Below are positions 39,177-48,766 of a DNA stretch of 55,913 bases, piece by piece (within the stretch, counting starts at the first letter, position 1; every line of letters begins with the position of its first letter). Below the pieces are notes generated by a model. The model had not been told where the DNA came from and ran no database searches. It saw only the letters and a list, made by a program, of their open reading frames with translations. The position numbers were made by a program, and so were the translations under genes. The stretch covers positions 1-55,913 of the forward strand of contig NZ_LQXO02000030.1 in the NCBI RefSeq assembly GCF_001639065.2. The letters run 5' to 3'. Source of the stretch: Vibrio barjaei. Its GTDB lineage: Bacteria > Pseudomonadota > Gammaproteobacteria > Enterobacterales > Vibrionaceae.

Positions 39177-39383
39177 ATGAGACTGTTTAAGCGCTATACA
39201 CCAGGTATGATTGCTAAACACGTGAGTCGACTATTCAGAGGCAGAATCTATATTTATGGTTTAGGCGGGTTTGAGTTTGATAACGGTAAGTTGATTATCC
39301 CTGAACGCGCTGAAAAGCGTCATTTCCAAGCGGTAAAAGAGATAAACCAAGAGGTTATGAAACTCCGCTGCGCATACGCATGA
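39177..39383 (+). CDS. 68-residue protein of unknown function
   Basis: A small basic protein starting MRLFKRYTPGMIAKHVSRLF. AAGGAAGG precedes the ATG by about four bases, and TATAAT lies 34 bases upstream, so expression is credible. There are no signal peptide or membrane helices. A short hydrophobic glycine/tyrosine-rich stretch (GRIYIYGLGGFEF) is followed by a charged helix ending in CAYA. I do not recognise a family. It stands alone between the candidate sRNA and the ubiI terminator. Confidence 0.65.
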   Translation: MRLFKRYTPGMIAKHVSRLFRGRIYIYGLGGFEFDNGKLIIPERAEKRHFQAVKEINQEVMKLRCAYA

Positions 39384-39462
39384 AGAACATTACAATAGAA
39401 TAACGATAACAACCCTACGCTAAATCTAAGCCCACCAAGATGGGCAACAACTACAACCATCT

Positions 39463-39492
39463 AAAAGGGGCAGCCAAGCTGCCCCTTTTTAG
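39463..39492. terminator. Bidirectional terminator between the 68-residue gene and ubiI
   Basis: AAAAGGGGCAGC and GCTGCCCCTTTT flank a CAA loop, with T or A tails on both sides. A smaller GCCCA/TGGGC hairpin is just upstream (39430-39444). Confidence 0.87.
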
Positions 39493-39513
39493 TCTTTATC
39501 TTTAACGCCATGG

Positions 39514-40734
39514 TTAACTTTGACTGACTTCTGTCTTTGCTAGTTCTGGTAAGTGACCCCTCATCCCCAAAGCACGGCTCATAATTTCTTGCTTCGCGCC
39601 AGGCAGTTGGCCTACCAAGCTCATACCGATACCGCGAATAAGTTTCTTCGCAGGATTATCACCTTCAAACAGGTCTTTAAAGCCTTGCATGGCAGCAATC
39701 ATTTTAGCTGCCTCCGCTTTACGCCAACGTTCATATTCACGTAGATTACGCTTGCGGCCAATATCTTTTCCTGCGCGCCATAACTTGAATATTTCTTGTG
39801 ACAGGCTGGCAGCATCAAGTAAGCCAAGGTTAACGCCTTGTCCTGCGAGTGGGTGGATGGTGTGTGCAGCATCACCAACAAGCGCAACTCGTTCAGTAAC
39901 AAAGTCACGTGCATAACGCATCTTCAAAGGGAAAACTCGTCGCTCAGACTTCACATGGCAAAGACCTAATCGGCTATCAAACTCAGCGGTCAGCGCTTTG
40001 TTGAATTCGGCTTCCGACATTTTAGCAAGTTTCTCAGCTCGCTGCGGCTCGGTTGACCAAACGATAGAACATAGACTGCGGTCATCTAATGGTAGAAATG
40101 CAAGCGGCCCTTGCGGGGTAAACACTTGTCTCGCGACACAATCATGAAAGTCATCAACCGAGATATTCGCAACCAGGGCACTGTGTCCATAATCCCAATG
40201 AGTAAGTGGGATATCTTGCTGCTTTCTCACCCATGAGTTGGCACCATCTGCACCTACGACCAATTTGCTAGTAAATGACTGTCCATTATCTAACGTCATC
40301 CACACTTCACTTTCACCTACAGCCATTGACTGGCAACGATGTGGCATAAAGAGCGTCACGTTATTTTGTCCTTCAACTTGCTCTAGCAAAGCTAACTGAA
40401 TGACACGATTTTCAACGATATGGCCAAGGTCTGGTTGAGACATCTGACTGGCAGAGAACTCAATACGAGCAAAACTGTCCTGCTCCCATACTTCCATAGC
40501 GTAATAAGGAGCACAGCGATGTTTCTGAATCGCATCCCATGCGCCGAGGTTTTTCAAGATGGTCTCACTGGCACGGCTTAACGCCGAGACACGAATATCT
40601 GGGTCTCCTGAAATATCTTTGTCTGGAGTATTCCCTTCCACGACTGCGATTCGCAGATCGGTGTCTTTAAGTGCGCGGGCGAGAGCAAGGCCCACCATTC
40701 CGCCACCTATGATGGCTAAGTCAAAACTTTGCAT
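39514..40734 (-). CDS. ubiI: Ubiquinone C5-hydroxylase
   Basis: 406-residue FAD monooxygenase (VisC). The dinucleotide fold is FDLAIIGGGMVGLALARAL, the second FAD motif is VGDAAHTIHPLAGQGVNLG near residue 284, and a DG motif is VVGADGANSWVR near 157. It hydroxylates C5 of the ring during ubiquinone synthesis. It follows ubiH by nine bases. In E. coli gcvTHP follows; here a terminator does. Confidence 0.9.
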   Translation of the reverse strand: MQSFDLAIIGGGMVGLALARALKDTDLRIAVVEGNTPDKDISGDPDIRVSALSRASETILKNLGAWDAIQKHRCAPYYAMEVWEQDSFARIEFSASQMSQPDLGHIVENRVIQLALLEQVEGQNNVTLFMPHRCQSMAVGESEVWMTLDNGQSFTSKLVVGADGANSWVRKQQDIPLTHWDYGHSALVANISVDDFHDCVARQVFTPQGPLAFLPLDDRSLCSIVWSTEPQRAEKLAKMSEAEFNKALTAEFDSRLGLCHVKSERRVFPLKMRYARDFVTERVALVGDAAHTIHPLAGQGVNLGLLDAASLSQEIFKLWRAGKDIGRKRNLREYERWRKAEAAKMIAAMQGFKDLFEGDNPAKKLIRGIGMSLVGQLPGAKQEIMSRALGMRGHLPELAKTEVSQS

Positions 40735-40743
40735 ATCTCTGTA

Positions 40744-41937
40744 CTACCTATTCACAACTCCAAGTGCTCGATTAAAAATCGGCGACTTAAGCTGTGGAAA
40801 ATTATCCATTAGCCCTAAACCTACATTTCGGCCTAATCGAAGAGCAAAAAAGTCATTTGAAAATATGTGTACTAGCCCAGACGTCATGGTGATCGTCAGC
40901 TCTCTATCCTGCTGGCGATTACTTTGGAATCTAATTAGATTAGCGTACTCACCTACATCTTGAAGGCTTTCAAGCAACGAATCGACCAAAGTCGCAATAT
41001 CGCGAATCCCAAGGTTAAAGCCTTGCCCTGCAATAGGGTGCAGCGTCTGAGCAGCATTGCCGACAGCAGCGACTCGATGTTTAACGATTTGAGGTCGATG
41101 ACGCAGCAAAAGTGGGTAGCTGGCAACCGCCCCTACCTTAGTAAAACGACCTAAACGCCAACCGAATTCTTGTTGAAGAAGGGACAAAAAGTCAGTGTCA
41201 GTGAGTTTCACTATTTGCTGCGCACGCTCCGGAGGCATACACCATACTAATGAACTTCGCTCATCAGACATGGGCAACAAGGCCAACGGGCCATGTTCAG
41301 TGAAACGCTCGAAGGCGCGACCGTTAGGATCTTCACCGGTTTTGACGTTAGCGATGACCGCAACCTGTCCAAAATCATGACTCAGTTGCTCCAAACCTAC
41401 AGCTTGACAACTCTTGGAGTCCGCTCCATCAGCAGCCACAAGAAGTTTTGTTTCAAGCACACTGACGCTGCCAGATTCATCTTTGACTGAGACAGCAGCA
41501 TGATGCTGGTGTTGAACCACATCCTCTACCGAGCAAGGGCAAAGGAAATCAATATTCGGGCTGCTAGTGAGTTTTTGATTAAATCGGCGTCCTACTTCCG
41601 CAAGTTCTACCACATAGCCCATTGCCTTTAACCCTTCTTTCGCCGCACGGAAGTCAGTCATGGCAGCATGTCCGCGATCTGAGACATGAATATGATTAAT
41701 AGGTGTGGCATGGTCTTGAATCAACGACCACAACTGATATTGCTTGAGAATCTCTACGGTCCCATGGGAAAGAGCAATAGAACGGGCGTCGAAGCCGGGG
41801 TGCGACTGACTGTCCGAAAGAAATGGTTCGATAACAGCAATCTTCAACGCATGATTACTGCAGTAGTCGAGAGCCATAGCCAGAGTCGCCCCTGCCATTG
41901 CTCCTCCTGCAATTACAACATCATACTTATTTGACAC
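40744..41937 (-). CDS. ubiH: Ubiquinone C4-hydroxylase (2-octaprenyl-6-methoxyphenol hydroxylase)
   Basis: 397-residue FAD monooxygenase paralogous to UbiI. N-terminal YDVVIAGGAMAGATLAMAL binds FAD. The second motif reads VGNAAQTLHPIAGQGFNLGIRD near residue 289, with the GN form typical of UbiH. It hydroxylates C4. It is preceded by ygfB at 32 bases; pepP, which separates them in E. coli, is absent. Confidence 0.92.
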   Translation of the reverse strand: MSNKYDVVIAGGAMAGATLAMALDYCSNHALKIAVIEPFLSDSQSHPGFDARSIALSHGTVEILKQYQLWSLIQDHATPINHIHVSDRGHAAMTDFRAAKEGLKAMGYVVELAEVGRRFNQKLTSSPNIDFLCPCSVEDVVQHQHHAAVSVKDESGSVSVLETKLLVAADGADSKSCQAVGLEQLSHDFGQVAVIANVKTGEDPNGRAFERFTEHGPLALLPMSDERSSLVWCMPPERAQQIVKLTDTDFLSLLQQEFGWRLGRFTKVGAVASYPLLLRHRPQIVKHRVAAVGNAAQTLHPIAGQGFNLGIRDIATLVDSLLESLQDVGEYANLIRFQSNRQQDRELTITMTSGLVHIFSNDFFALRLGRNVGLGLMDNFPQLKSPIFNRALGVVNR

Positions 41938-41969
41938 TGTCTTTCTCCTTGATAAGACGGACGACCTAA

Positions 41970-42551
41970 TTAGTGAATGGTCGGTGTTTCTGACGGTTTA
42001 CTTGGTTTTACGCCAAACTCAGCATGAATGGTCAATGCACACGCTTTTACGTGCTCGATAACCTGCTCTAACAGCTGAGCTTGTTCTTCTAGGTCATCAT
42101 CTTCATCAATGCCCAGTCTTGCGATTTCTTCCAAATCAGCAAGCGCTTCTTTGGTATCAGCAGATGCCTTTTTCAGCGGCGCATTAATTAAGCCAAGTCC
42201 GGAAATAAAGTGGTTTACCCATTCACTTAAACCATCGGCAATTTCAAAGACACTTGCTTCAACCTCTTCTCCAGGAATAAACAATGAAAGCTCAAACCCC
42301 TGTTCTGCCGTCAGTTCTTTGATTGAAAAAGCGAGTAGAGATTTCGCCGTCGCCAAATTGGATTGCGGCCAACCCATACCATCATTGGTGTAATCGAAAA
42401 TAAGTGGCTGCCAGCTGTCATCGTTCAGCCCCAATCCACCACTTACCATCCCCACGAGCAAGCCATGAAGTTCCGCTGGCGATACCGCCAATCCCGCTTG
42501 TTGCAGCTCAGTGGCAATCGTAATGTAATTAGGTAGTGTTGTTTCACTCAT
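41970..42551 (-). CDS. ygfB: YgfB (UPF0149) family protein
   Basis: 193-residue acidic protein. [19 protein letters not shown] near the N-terminus, LFIPGEE near 90 and the C-terminal [33 protein letters not shown] are family hallmarks. Its role is poorly defined; a YgfB homologue in Pseudomonas affects AlpA-dependent gene expression. It heads a ygfB-ubiH-ubiI operon and is divergent from zapA. Confidence 0.9.
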   Translation of the reverse strand: MSETTLPNYITIATELQQAGLAVSPAELHGLLVGMVSGGLGLNDDSWQPLIFDYTNDGMGWPQSNLATAKSLLAFSIKELTAEQGFELSLFIPGEEVEASVFEIADGLSEWVNHFISGLGLINAPLKKASADTKEALADLEEIARLGIDEDDDLEEQAQLLEQVIEHVKACALTIHAEFGVKPSKPSETPTIH

Positions 42552-42836
42552 AGCAATACTCGTTTCAATGAATTAGCACCATGTTTATGAATAAGCTCGC
42601 TATTCATAACATAGATTTTTGAATCTGACCTGCAATGCTATCACTTCCCACCTCCGGCGAAAACGCCATCCCACACGTTTCTGAGTAGCTTTTGTGCGAA
42701 TTGTCGATTTCGTGTGTTGTTAGCCACGCAATTGGCACCGACACTACAGAAAAGCTTGAATCTTAATGCTCGTTTACCTATAGTTTCTTCCTCAACATTA
42801 CCTAATGTGGTGATACTTAAAAGAGTTCTTGTCATT

Positions 42837-43148
42837 ATGGAAAATCAAGCTGTCGAAGTCGAAATCTTGGGAAAACTGACACGGGTGAATTGCCCCCCAG
42901 ATCAGAGAGAAACTCTGATTAAAGCAGCCCAAGACCTAGATAATCGATTGCAAGAGATGTCCCAAAGGACTAAAGTAACCAACGAGCTTAAACTGCTTAC
43001 CATTGCTGCGTTGAACATGTCGTATGAACTCAATAATCGTAGCGATGAGTCACAACAAGAAGTGGCACAAATGAACGAGCGTATGGAACAGCTCGCCGCA
43101 TCTCTAGAAGATGCAATTAGTAAAGTAAAGCAAGGACAGCAAACCTAA
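42837..43148 (+). CDS. zapA: Cell division protein ZapA
   Basis: 103 residues from the ATG at 42837. The frame is open 41 codons further upstream, but MENQAVEVEILGKLTRVNCP is the conserved start. The globular N-terminal part is followed by a long coiled coil (about 60-100). It crosslinks FtsZ filaments at the septum. 6S RNA follows immediately. Confidence 0.93.
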   Translation: MENQAVEVEILGKLTRVNCPPDQRETLIKAAQDLDNRLQEMSQRTKVTNELKLLTIAALNMSYELNNRSDESQQEVAQMNERMEQLAASLEDAISKVKQGQQT

Positions 43149-43334
43149 TTTTACCCTGGGGTGTACGTCAGTGGATTTAAGTCCCTGAGCCGATAAGCAA
43201 TACCAAAGGGTTAGTATTTGATAGCTATTGAGCAAGCTCGGCTCGTACCGAGAAGCCTACGGTTAACATTGCTGATCCGCCTTGAACCAGCTGGTTCAAG
43301 GGCCACAATCCTCAACGGCACTCTGGGGTATTCC
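43149..43334 (+). ncRNA. ssrS: 6S RNA
   Basis: The sequence between zapA and fau folds and reads like 6S RNA. The closing ends pair (CCCTGGGGT near 43154 with CTCTGGGGTATTCC at the 3' end). The conserved parts are GTCCCTGAGCCGATAAG near 43181, GCTCGGCTCGTACCGAGAAGCC in the middle, and CCTTGAACC-agct-GGTTCAAGGG near 43282. It mimics an open promoter and sequesters sigma70 RNA polymerase in stationary phase. The zapA-ssrS-fau order is conserved. Exact ends are approximate. Confidence 0.95.
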
Positions 43335-43336
43335 TA

Positions 43337-43930
43337 ATGTCTCTTTCTACCAGACAACAAATACGTAATCTCGTACGTTCTCGTCGCCAATCGATAAACC
43401 AAGAGCAACAAGTTATCCACGCCAATAACTTAATGACAAGAGTTGGCGAATTGAGCGTCCTTAGTACCACCAGAAAAGTCGCTTTGTACCTCGCCACAGA
43501 TGGTGAACTGGATACGTTGCCGACCATTCAGTGGTTTTGGCAACAGGGCATTGAAACCTATTTACCAGTGATTCACCCCTTCTCAAAAGGTCAGCTACTT
43601 TTCCTGCGCTACGCTCAAGATACGCCTTTAGTCCTCAATCAATATAAGATTTTAGAGCCCAAGCTTAATCAGCAAGCCATTTGTCCAGTGTCCGAGTTGG
43701 ATATTATCTTTACTCCTTTGGTCGCCTTTGACGATTCAGGCCAACGCTTAGGCATGGGTGGTGGATACTATGATCGAACGTTAGCTCCTTGGGAAAACTC
43801 TGATTTAGGCCCGACAGCTATTGGCCTTGCGCATGATTGCCAACAAGTAGACACACTGCCTAGCGAGTCATGGGACATTCCACTAACCACCATAGTCACG
43901 CCAAGTAAGATCTGGCTCTGGAACAAATAG
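43337..43930 (+). CDS. fau: 5-formyltetrahydrofolate cyclo-ligase
   Basis: 197 residues (YgfA family). It converts 5-formyl-THF to 5,10-methenyl-THF using ATP. The N-terminal TRQQIRNLVRSRRQSI and the C-terminal signature VAFDDSGQRLGMGGGYYDRTLA, with its Gly-rich ATP loop, define it. Its ATG is two bases after the 6S RNA, and cotranscription with 6S RNA is typical. Confidence 0.94.
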   Translation: MSLSTRQQIRNLVRSRRQSINQEQQVIHANNLMTRVGELSVLSTTRKVALYLATDGELDTLPTIQWFWQQGIETYLPVIHPFSKGQLLFLRYAQDTPLVLNQYKILEPKLNQQAICPVSELDIIFTPLVAFDDSGQRLGMGGGYYDRTLAPWENSDLGPTAIGLAHDCQQVDTLPSESWDIPLTTIVTPSKIWLWNK

Positions 43931-44081
43931 CTTCCTACTTCACCTCCAAAGAGAAATAGAGCAATCGATTGCTGTTTTTCGCAATTTTTTGTCATATCGC
44001 TATTTTTTCAGCGCATTTGTCGTCGAAATTGATATATAATTCGCCCGCATTTTCACCTTAAATCAAAACTGGGATTCAACC

Positions 44082-44738
44082 ATGACTCAAGACGAGATGA
44101 AGAAAGCTGCTGGTTGGGCGGCACTAAAGTATGTCGAAAAAGATAGCATTGTTGGTGTTGGTACAGGCTCAACTGTCAACCACTTCATTGATGCACTAGG
44201 CACAATCAAAGAAGATATCAAAGGTGCAGTATCTAGTTCGATTGCTTCAACAGAAAAGCTAGAAGCGCTAGGTATTGAAGTCTTCGACTGCAACGATGTG
44301 GCTTATCTTGATGTTTACGTTGATGGCGCAGATGAAATCAACCCAACTCGCGACATGATCAAAGGCGGTGGTGCAGCACTAACACGTGAGAAGATCGTAG
44401 CCGCTATCTCAGACAAGTTTGTATGTATCGTTGATGGTACTAAGGCCGTTGAGGTTCTCGGTCAGTTCCCACTACCTGTAGAAGTTATCCCAATGGCACG
44501 TTCTTACGTGGCTCGCGAACTAGTGAAACTTGGTGGTGACCCGGTTTACCGTGAAGGTGTGGTTACAGACAACGGTAACGTCATCTTAGACGTATACGGT
44601 ATGCAAATCACTGATGCCAAAGATATGGAAGACAAGATCAACGCTCTAGCAGGTGTGGTAACGGTAGGTTTATTTGCACACCGTGGCGCTGATGTGATCA
44701 TTACTGGCACTCCAGAAGGTGCAAAAATCGAAGAATAA
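44082..44738 (+). CDS. rpiA: Ribose-5-phosphate isomerase A
   Basis: 218 residues. It interconverts ribose 5-phosphate and ribulose 5-phosphate in the pentose phosphate pathway. Active-site segments are [12 protein letters not shown] near residue 25, DGADEINP near 81 and [13 protein letters not shown] near 94 with the catalytic Glu. It has its own terminator and stands before serA, the order found in E. coli. Confidence 0.97.
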   Translation: MTQDEMKKAAGWAALKYVEKDSIVGVGTGSTVNHFIDALGTIKEDIKGAVSSSIASTEKLEALGIEVFDCNDVAYLDVYVDGADEINPTRDMIKGGGAALTREKIVAAISDKFVCIVDGTKAVEVLGQFPLPVEVIPMARSYVARELVKLGGDPVYREGVVTDNGNVILDVYGMQITDAKDMEDKINALAGVVTVGLFAHRGADVIITGTPEGAKIEE

Positions 44739-44812
44739 AGACTAAACGGGTTCTAATAGTACCTAGCAAAGCTGGTCAATATATTAAACGCGATTACGTC
44801 ATTAGACTACAA

Positions 44813-44837
44813 ACGGCACCTTGGGTGCCGTTTTTTC
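44813..44837 (+). terminator. Terminator of rpiA
   Basis: AACGGCACC-ttg-GGTGCCGTT is followed by a T-run. Confidence 0.88.
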
Positions 44838-45029
44838 GTTTTTCTATAAGAAAATTATGCCTTATTCCGTAATTTTCTTACCCAACGTACAACTTTTTTG
44901 TTACTTTATTGGTCACAAGACGCACAAGGAAAACGTTTGCCTCAAGCAGTTGGAAGCTCCCTCCTCGATATTCTCACTGTCAAATGTGCGCTAATTAAGC
45001 CCGAATTTCCCATGTTAAGGATGAGTTAA

Positions 45030-46259
45030 ATGGCCAAAGTTTCACTGGAAAAAGATAAGATAAAGATTCTGCTACTTGAAGGTTTACATCCATCTTCAGT
45101 AGAAGTTTTGCAAGCCGCTGGATACACAAATATCACCTATCATAAAGGCTCCTTACCAGAAGAAGAGCTGATTGAAGCCGTTAAAGACGTTCACTTTATC
45201 GGAATTCGTTCACGAACTAACCTGACTGAAGAAGTGATTAATGCTGCAGACAAATTAGTCGCAATCGGCTGTTTCTGTATTGGTACCAACCAGGTTAACC
45301 TTGATGCTGCTGCTAAACGTGGCGTTCCTGTTTTCAATGCACCATTTTCTAACACTCGAAGTGTTGCAGAATTGGTTCTTGGTCAAATTCTGTTACTACT
45401 GCGCGGTATCCCAGAGAAAAATGCCCTTGCCCATCGTGGAATCTGGAAAAAGAGTGCCGATAACTCATACGAAGCGCGTGGTAAGCGACTCGGTATCATT
45501 GGCTACGGTCACATCGGTACCCAACTTGGCATTATTGCTGAGAACTTAGGTATGCGTGTGTACTTCTACGATATTGAGAACAAACTATCGCTTGGTAATG
45601 CAACTCAGGTTCATACCATGACTGAGCTACTAAATAAATGTGATGTTATCTCTCTGCATGTACCAGAGACCCAAGGAACCAAGAATATGATGGGAGCCGC
45701 TGAGTTTGAGAGAATGAAGCCGGGCGCCATCTTCATTAACGCTGCCCGTGGCACCGTAGTGGATATCCCAGCTCTTTGCGATTCCCTCGAAGCAGGTCAC
45801 CTTGCTGGGGCTGCAATTGACGTATTCCCAGAAGAACCAAAGACCAATGCAGACCCATTTGAGTCTCCATTGATGAAATTCGACAATGTGATCCTAACGC
45901 CGCACGTCGGTGGCTCTACACAAGAAGCTCAAGAGAACATCGGTGTAGAAGTGGCTGGAAAACTGGCGAAATATTCTGATAATGGTTCAACGCTTTCAAG
46001 TGTAAACTTCCCAGAAGTATCACTGCCAGAGCACACCGAGTGTTCACGCCTATTACACATTCACAAAAACCGCCCTGGTATTCTAACTCAGATAAACACC
46101 ATCTTTGCGGATGAAGGTATCAACATCGCAGGTCAATATTTGCAGACAGCTTCAGATATCGGTTATGTGGTTATTGATGTCGAAACAGCACGCTCTGAAG
46201 AAGCGCTGGCTAAGCTAAAGTTGATTGAAGGCACACTACGAGCTCGTATTCTGCACTAA
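45030..46259 (+). CDS. serA: D-3-phosphoglycerate dehydrogenase
   Basis: 409 residues, the E. coli-type length. It oxidises 3-phosphoglycerate to phosphohydroxypyruvate, opening serine synthesis. NAD-binding GIIGYGHIGTQLG is near residue 158, RGTVVD near 240, and the catalytic His is in LTPHVGGSTQEAQ near 292. The C-terminal ACT domain (HKNRPGILTQINTIF) binds serine for feedback inhibition. E. coli serA is regulated by ArgP and Lrp; argP is nearby here. Confidence 0.96.
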   Translation: MAKVSLEKDKIKILLLEGLHPSSVEVLQAAGYTNITYHKGSLPEEELIEAVKDVHFIGIRSRTNLTEEVINAADKLVAIGCFCIGTNQVNLDAAAKRGVPVFNAPFSNTRSVAELVLGQILLLLRGIPEKNALAHRGIWKKSADNSYEARGKRLGIIGYGHIGTQLGIIAENLGMRVYFYDIENKLSLGNATQVHTMTELLNKCDVISLHVPETQGTKNMMGAAEFERMKPGAIFINAARGTVVDIPALCDSLEAGHLAGAAIDVFPEEPKTNADPFESPLMKFDNVILTPHVGGSTQEAQENIGVEVAGKLAKYSDNGSTLSSVNFPEVSLPEHTECSRLLHIHKNRPGILTQINTIFADEGINIAGQYLQTASDIGYVVIDVETARSEEALAKLKLIEGTLRARILH

Positions 46260-46272
46260 GCGAACAACAGCT

Positions 46273-46306
46273 AAAAAAACGCCCTGACTAGTCAGGGCGT
46301 TTTTTT
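46273..46306. terminator. Bidirectional terminator between serA and the SIMPL gene
   Basis: AACGCCCTGAC-TA-GTCAGGGCGTT with seven A before and seven T after. The SIMPL stop codon lies in the T-run, so the gene end and the terminator overlap. Confidence 0.9.
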
Positions 46307-47000
46307 ATTTTCCAATTTGATAGGTAACATCCACTCGGTCACGAATGGTAATTACCGAGTCTTGATAGCTATTGGACTCCATTTTACTATCCATCGCCAT
46401 GCTGCGCATCACTACGGGTTGGTTCATCGGTTGACGATATTCAATACGCCATACTTTGCCAAGATTTTGATCAAATCCTTTCGCTAGCGAAGCAGCTTTG
46501 CTTTGTGCATCTTTAATGGCCGCCATGCGAGCCGCTTCTTGGTATTGACCTTGGTCTTTCACTTTAAGTTGAATGTTGTCAACTTGGTTAATCCCTGACT
46601 CAAGCGCAAGATCGAGATAGTTATTAAGATTCTCTAAGTCCATCACCTGAACAGTCACTGTACGCGATGCACGATAGCCAACCAACTCAGGTTTACCTTT
46701 TTCTGGATAATGGTACTGAGGCGATAAGTACAGGTTTGAGCTCTGAATATCTTTCTTTTCGATGCCTTCAGACATTAAGCCAGAAAGAAACTTGTCTACC
46801 ACAGAGTCAACACCTTGTTTCGCTTGATCAGCATTCATTTGAGACTGTACAACTCGCACCGAAAATTCGGCCATATCTGGTGTTGCCTCTATCTCACCAT
46901 AACCCGTAGTCGAGATATGAGGGAAATCGGGCTGGTTAGCAAAAACTGGCGCAGCAATCAGGGCAACCACTAATGTACCTAGTGCAAATGAGCGTTTCAT
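46305..47000 (-). CDS. SIMPL-domain protein (YggE family)
   Basis: 231 residues with a Sec signal peptide (cleavage near VFA-NQP). The rest is one SIMPL (DUF541) domain: ISTTGYGEIEATPDMAEFSVRV at the start and IKDAQSKAASLAKGFDQNLGKV near residue 165. E. coli YggE lowers oxidative stress, but its biochemical role is unclear. A periplasmic or outer location is inferred. It sits between serA and argP, close to its E. coli position. Confidence 0.88.
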   Translation of the reverse strand: MKRSFALGTLVVALIAAPVFANQPDFPHISTTGYGEIEATPDMAEFSVRVVQSQMNADQAKQGVDSVVDKFLSGLMSEGIEKKDIQSSNLYLSPQYHYPEKGKPELVGYRASRTVTVQVMDLENLNNYLDLALESGINQVDNIQLKVKDQGQYQEAARMAAIKDAQSKAASLAKGFDQNLGKVWRIEYRQPMNQPVVMRSMAMDSKMESNSYQDSVITIRDRVDVTYQIGK

Positions 47001-47104
47001 TGAAGAATCCTCGTTCTGTTTTTAACCTTTATACTCAAGATTAGGCATAAGTTGAGAATATAGGTTCCCTAAAAAGTAAACACTGACACAAACATGACGT
47101 TCCA

Positions 47105-48001
47105 CTACTGTGGTAAATACTGTCTCGCATGACTGATAATGGCGTCTGAAACCTCACCAAGCACCCCACTTTCAAGTTGCCAGTGGTGCCAATAGATTTG
47201 ATGAGACAGCAAAATATTAGGCGTAAGCTCAATTAACGCCCCCGATGCCAGTTCATCTTGAATTTGTAATTTGGGGATAAGACAGTAAGCCACACCGGCT
47301 ACCGCAAGCTTCACAAAGGCTTCAGAGCTGCGCACCGTATGTTTGAGTATACTGCCCGGCATAATATTAAAGTGTTGATTAACAAATCGCTGGTGCATCT
47401 TATCATGTTGGTCAAAAGCCACTGCTGGCGCCTTAATTAAACTCTCGCGGTTCACTCCTTGACTGAAGTAGCGCTTAATAAAGCTTGGGCTTGCCACACA
47501 AAGATAATCGACTCGCCCTAAATAGTCAGCCACACACCCAGGGATAGATTGCGATTCTAAACTTATTGCGCCGACTACTTCACCGTTTTTGAGCTTTTCG
47601 ATGGTGCGACCTTCATCATCAACAATGAGATTAAGCTCAACTCGTTTCGCTTCCAAAAGCGGAAACAAACTCGGAAGCAACCAAGTCGCTAAGCTATCTG
47701 CGTTGGTTGCTAATGACACAGAAAGCGGTTTATCACCCAAGTCAGCCGCGAGTTCTGGCACCAATTCTTGCTCAAGTAACCGCACTCGACGATATAAACC
47801 TAAGAGCTTTTTCCCTACAGCGGTCGGTCTTGGTGGTTGCTCTCGAACAAGAACAGGCTGAGCTAGCCATTTTTCTAATTGCTTAACTCGCTGGGACACG
47901 GCAGACTGAGAAATATATAGGTGTTCTGCCGCCTTATCGAAGCTTCGTTGCTCAACAATTGCGTCCAACGCTTCGATCCATTTGTAATCTAATCCGCGCA
48001 T
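47105..48001 (-). CDS. argP: LysR-type regulator ArgP
   Basis: 298 residues. The N-terminal winged helix-turn-helix is [40 protein letters not shown], cut here by name only; the effector domain follows. ArgP activates argO with arginine and represses with lysine, and touches serA, lysC and dapB in E. coli. It is divergent from argO across a gap of about 140 bases, the classic pair. Confidence 0.93.
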   Translation of the reverse strand: MRGLDYKWIEALDAIVEQRSFDKAAEHLYISQSAVSQRVKQLEKWLAQPVLVREQPPRPTAVGKKLLGLYRRVRLLEQELVPELAADLGDKPLSVSLATNADSLATWLLPSLFPLLEAKRVELNLIVDDEGRTIEKLKNGEVVGAISLESQSIPGCVADYLGRVDYLCVASPSFIKRYFSQGVNRESLIKAPAVAFDQHDKMHQRFVNQHFNIMPGSILKHTVRSSEAFVKLAVAGVAYCLIPKLQIQDELASGALIELTPNILLSHQIYWHHWQLESGVLGEVSDAIISHARQYLPQ

Positions 48002-48143
48002 AAATCGCCCTCTTTTTCATCGCTTTGATTACAAATCACACATCATAAGTATGACTTATTTCTCATTAATATTATTAACTTTCCTAATCATAAACGAATC
48101 GCTATTCTCACGCTCTCTTTTATGCTGTGGTGAGGAAATTAAA

Positions 48144-48764
48144 GTGAATTTTTGGGTGCTTCTTCAAGGTTTCGGATTGGGCGCAACAATGATTATCCCA
48201 ATTGGCGCTCAGAACGCTTACGTTTTAAATCAAGGAATTAAGCGTAATCATCATCTTACGACGGCAACGGTTTGCAGCCTGTTAGATATGACGTTTATCT
48301 CTTTGGGGATCTTCGGTGGCGGTGCCATATTATCGCAAAATGAACTGTTGCTTACCGGGGTGACGTTAGGCGGCATCGCCTTTTTAACTGGCTATGGCCT
48401 GCTCTCTCTAAAGAGCGCTTTTAAAAAGCCATCGGCTCAAGAGTCTTCTGGTGAAGTCTTAGCTCGTGGTCGCCGCACTGTCGTTCTCGGAGCGTTGGCG
48501 GTTACGGTATTAAATCCTCACCTCTATCTGGATACCGTGGTCATTCTCGGCTCCATTGGTGGTCAGTTTGAAGGAAACGATCGTATCGCTTTTGCAATTG
48601 GTACTGTACTCGCATCATTTGTTTGGTTTTATTCCTTATCGCTTGGTGCCGCAAAGCTGGGACCAACCTTGTCTAAACCAAAGGTGAAGAAAGGTATCGA
48701 CTTGGCAGTGGCCGCTATGATGTTTACTATCGCCTTGCTACTGACTAAAGGACTGATGGCCTAA
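48144..48764 (+). CDS. argO: Arginine exporter ArgO
   Basis: 206 residues from a GTG at 48144, preceded by GAGGA about eight bases upstream. An in-frame ATG at 48051 would add 31 residues outside the family. Six hydrophobic segments of the LysE family are present, with the conserved GLGATMIIPIGAQNAYVLNQG near the N-terminus. It exports arginine and the toxic analogue canavanine. A YbaK-family gene begins two bases after its stop. Confidence 0.92.
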   Translation: MNFWVLLQGFGLGATMIIPIGAQNAYVLNQGIKRNHHLTTATVCSLLDMTFISLGIFGGGAILSQNELLLTGVTLGGIAFLTGYGLLSLKSAFKKPSAQESSGEVLARGRRTVVLGALAVTVLNPHLYLDTVVILGSIGGQFEGNDRIAFAIGTVLASFVWFYSLSLGAAKLGPTLSKPKVKKGIDLAVAAMMFTIALLLTKGLMA

Positions 48765-48766
48765 CG

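Noticed and set aside
42714..42836. N-terminal extension of ZapA
   Set aside because: The 41 added residues are unlike ZapA and lie in the ygfB-zapA promoter gap.
48051..48143. N-terminal extension of ArgO from an upstream ATG
   Set aside because: The extension has no family match, while the GTG at 48144 has a well-placed GAGGA and begins exactly at the conserved LysE-family sequence.
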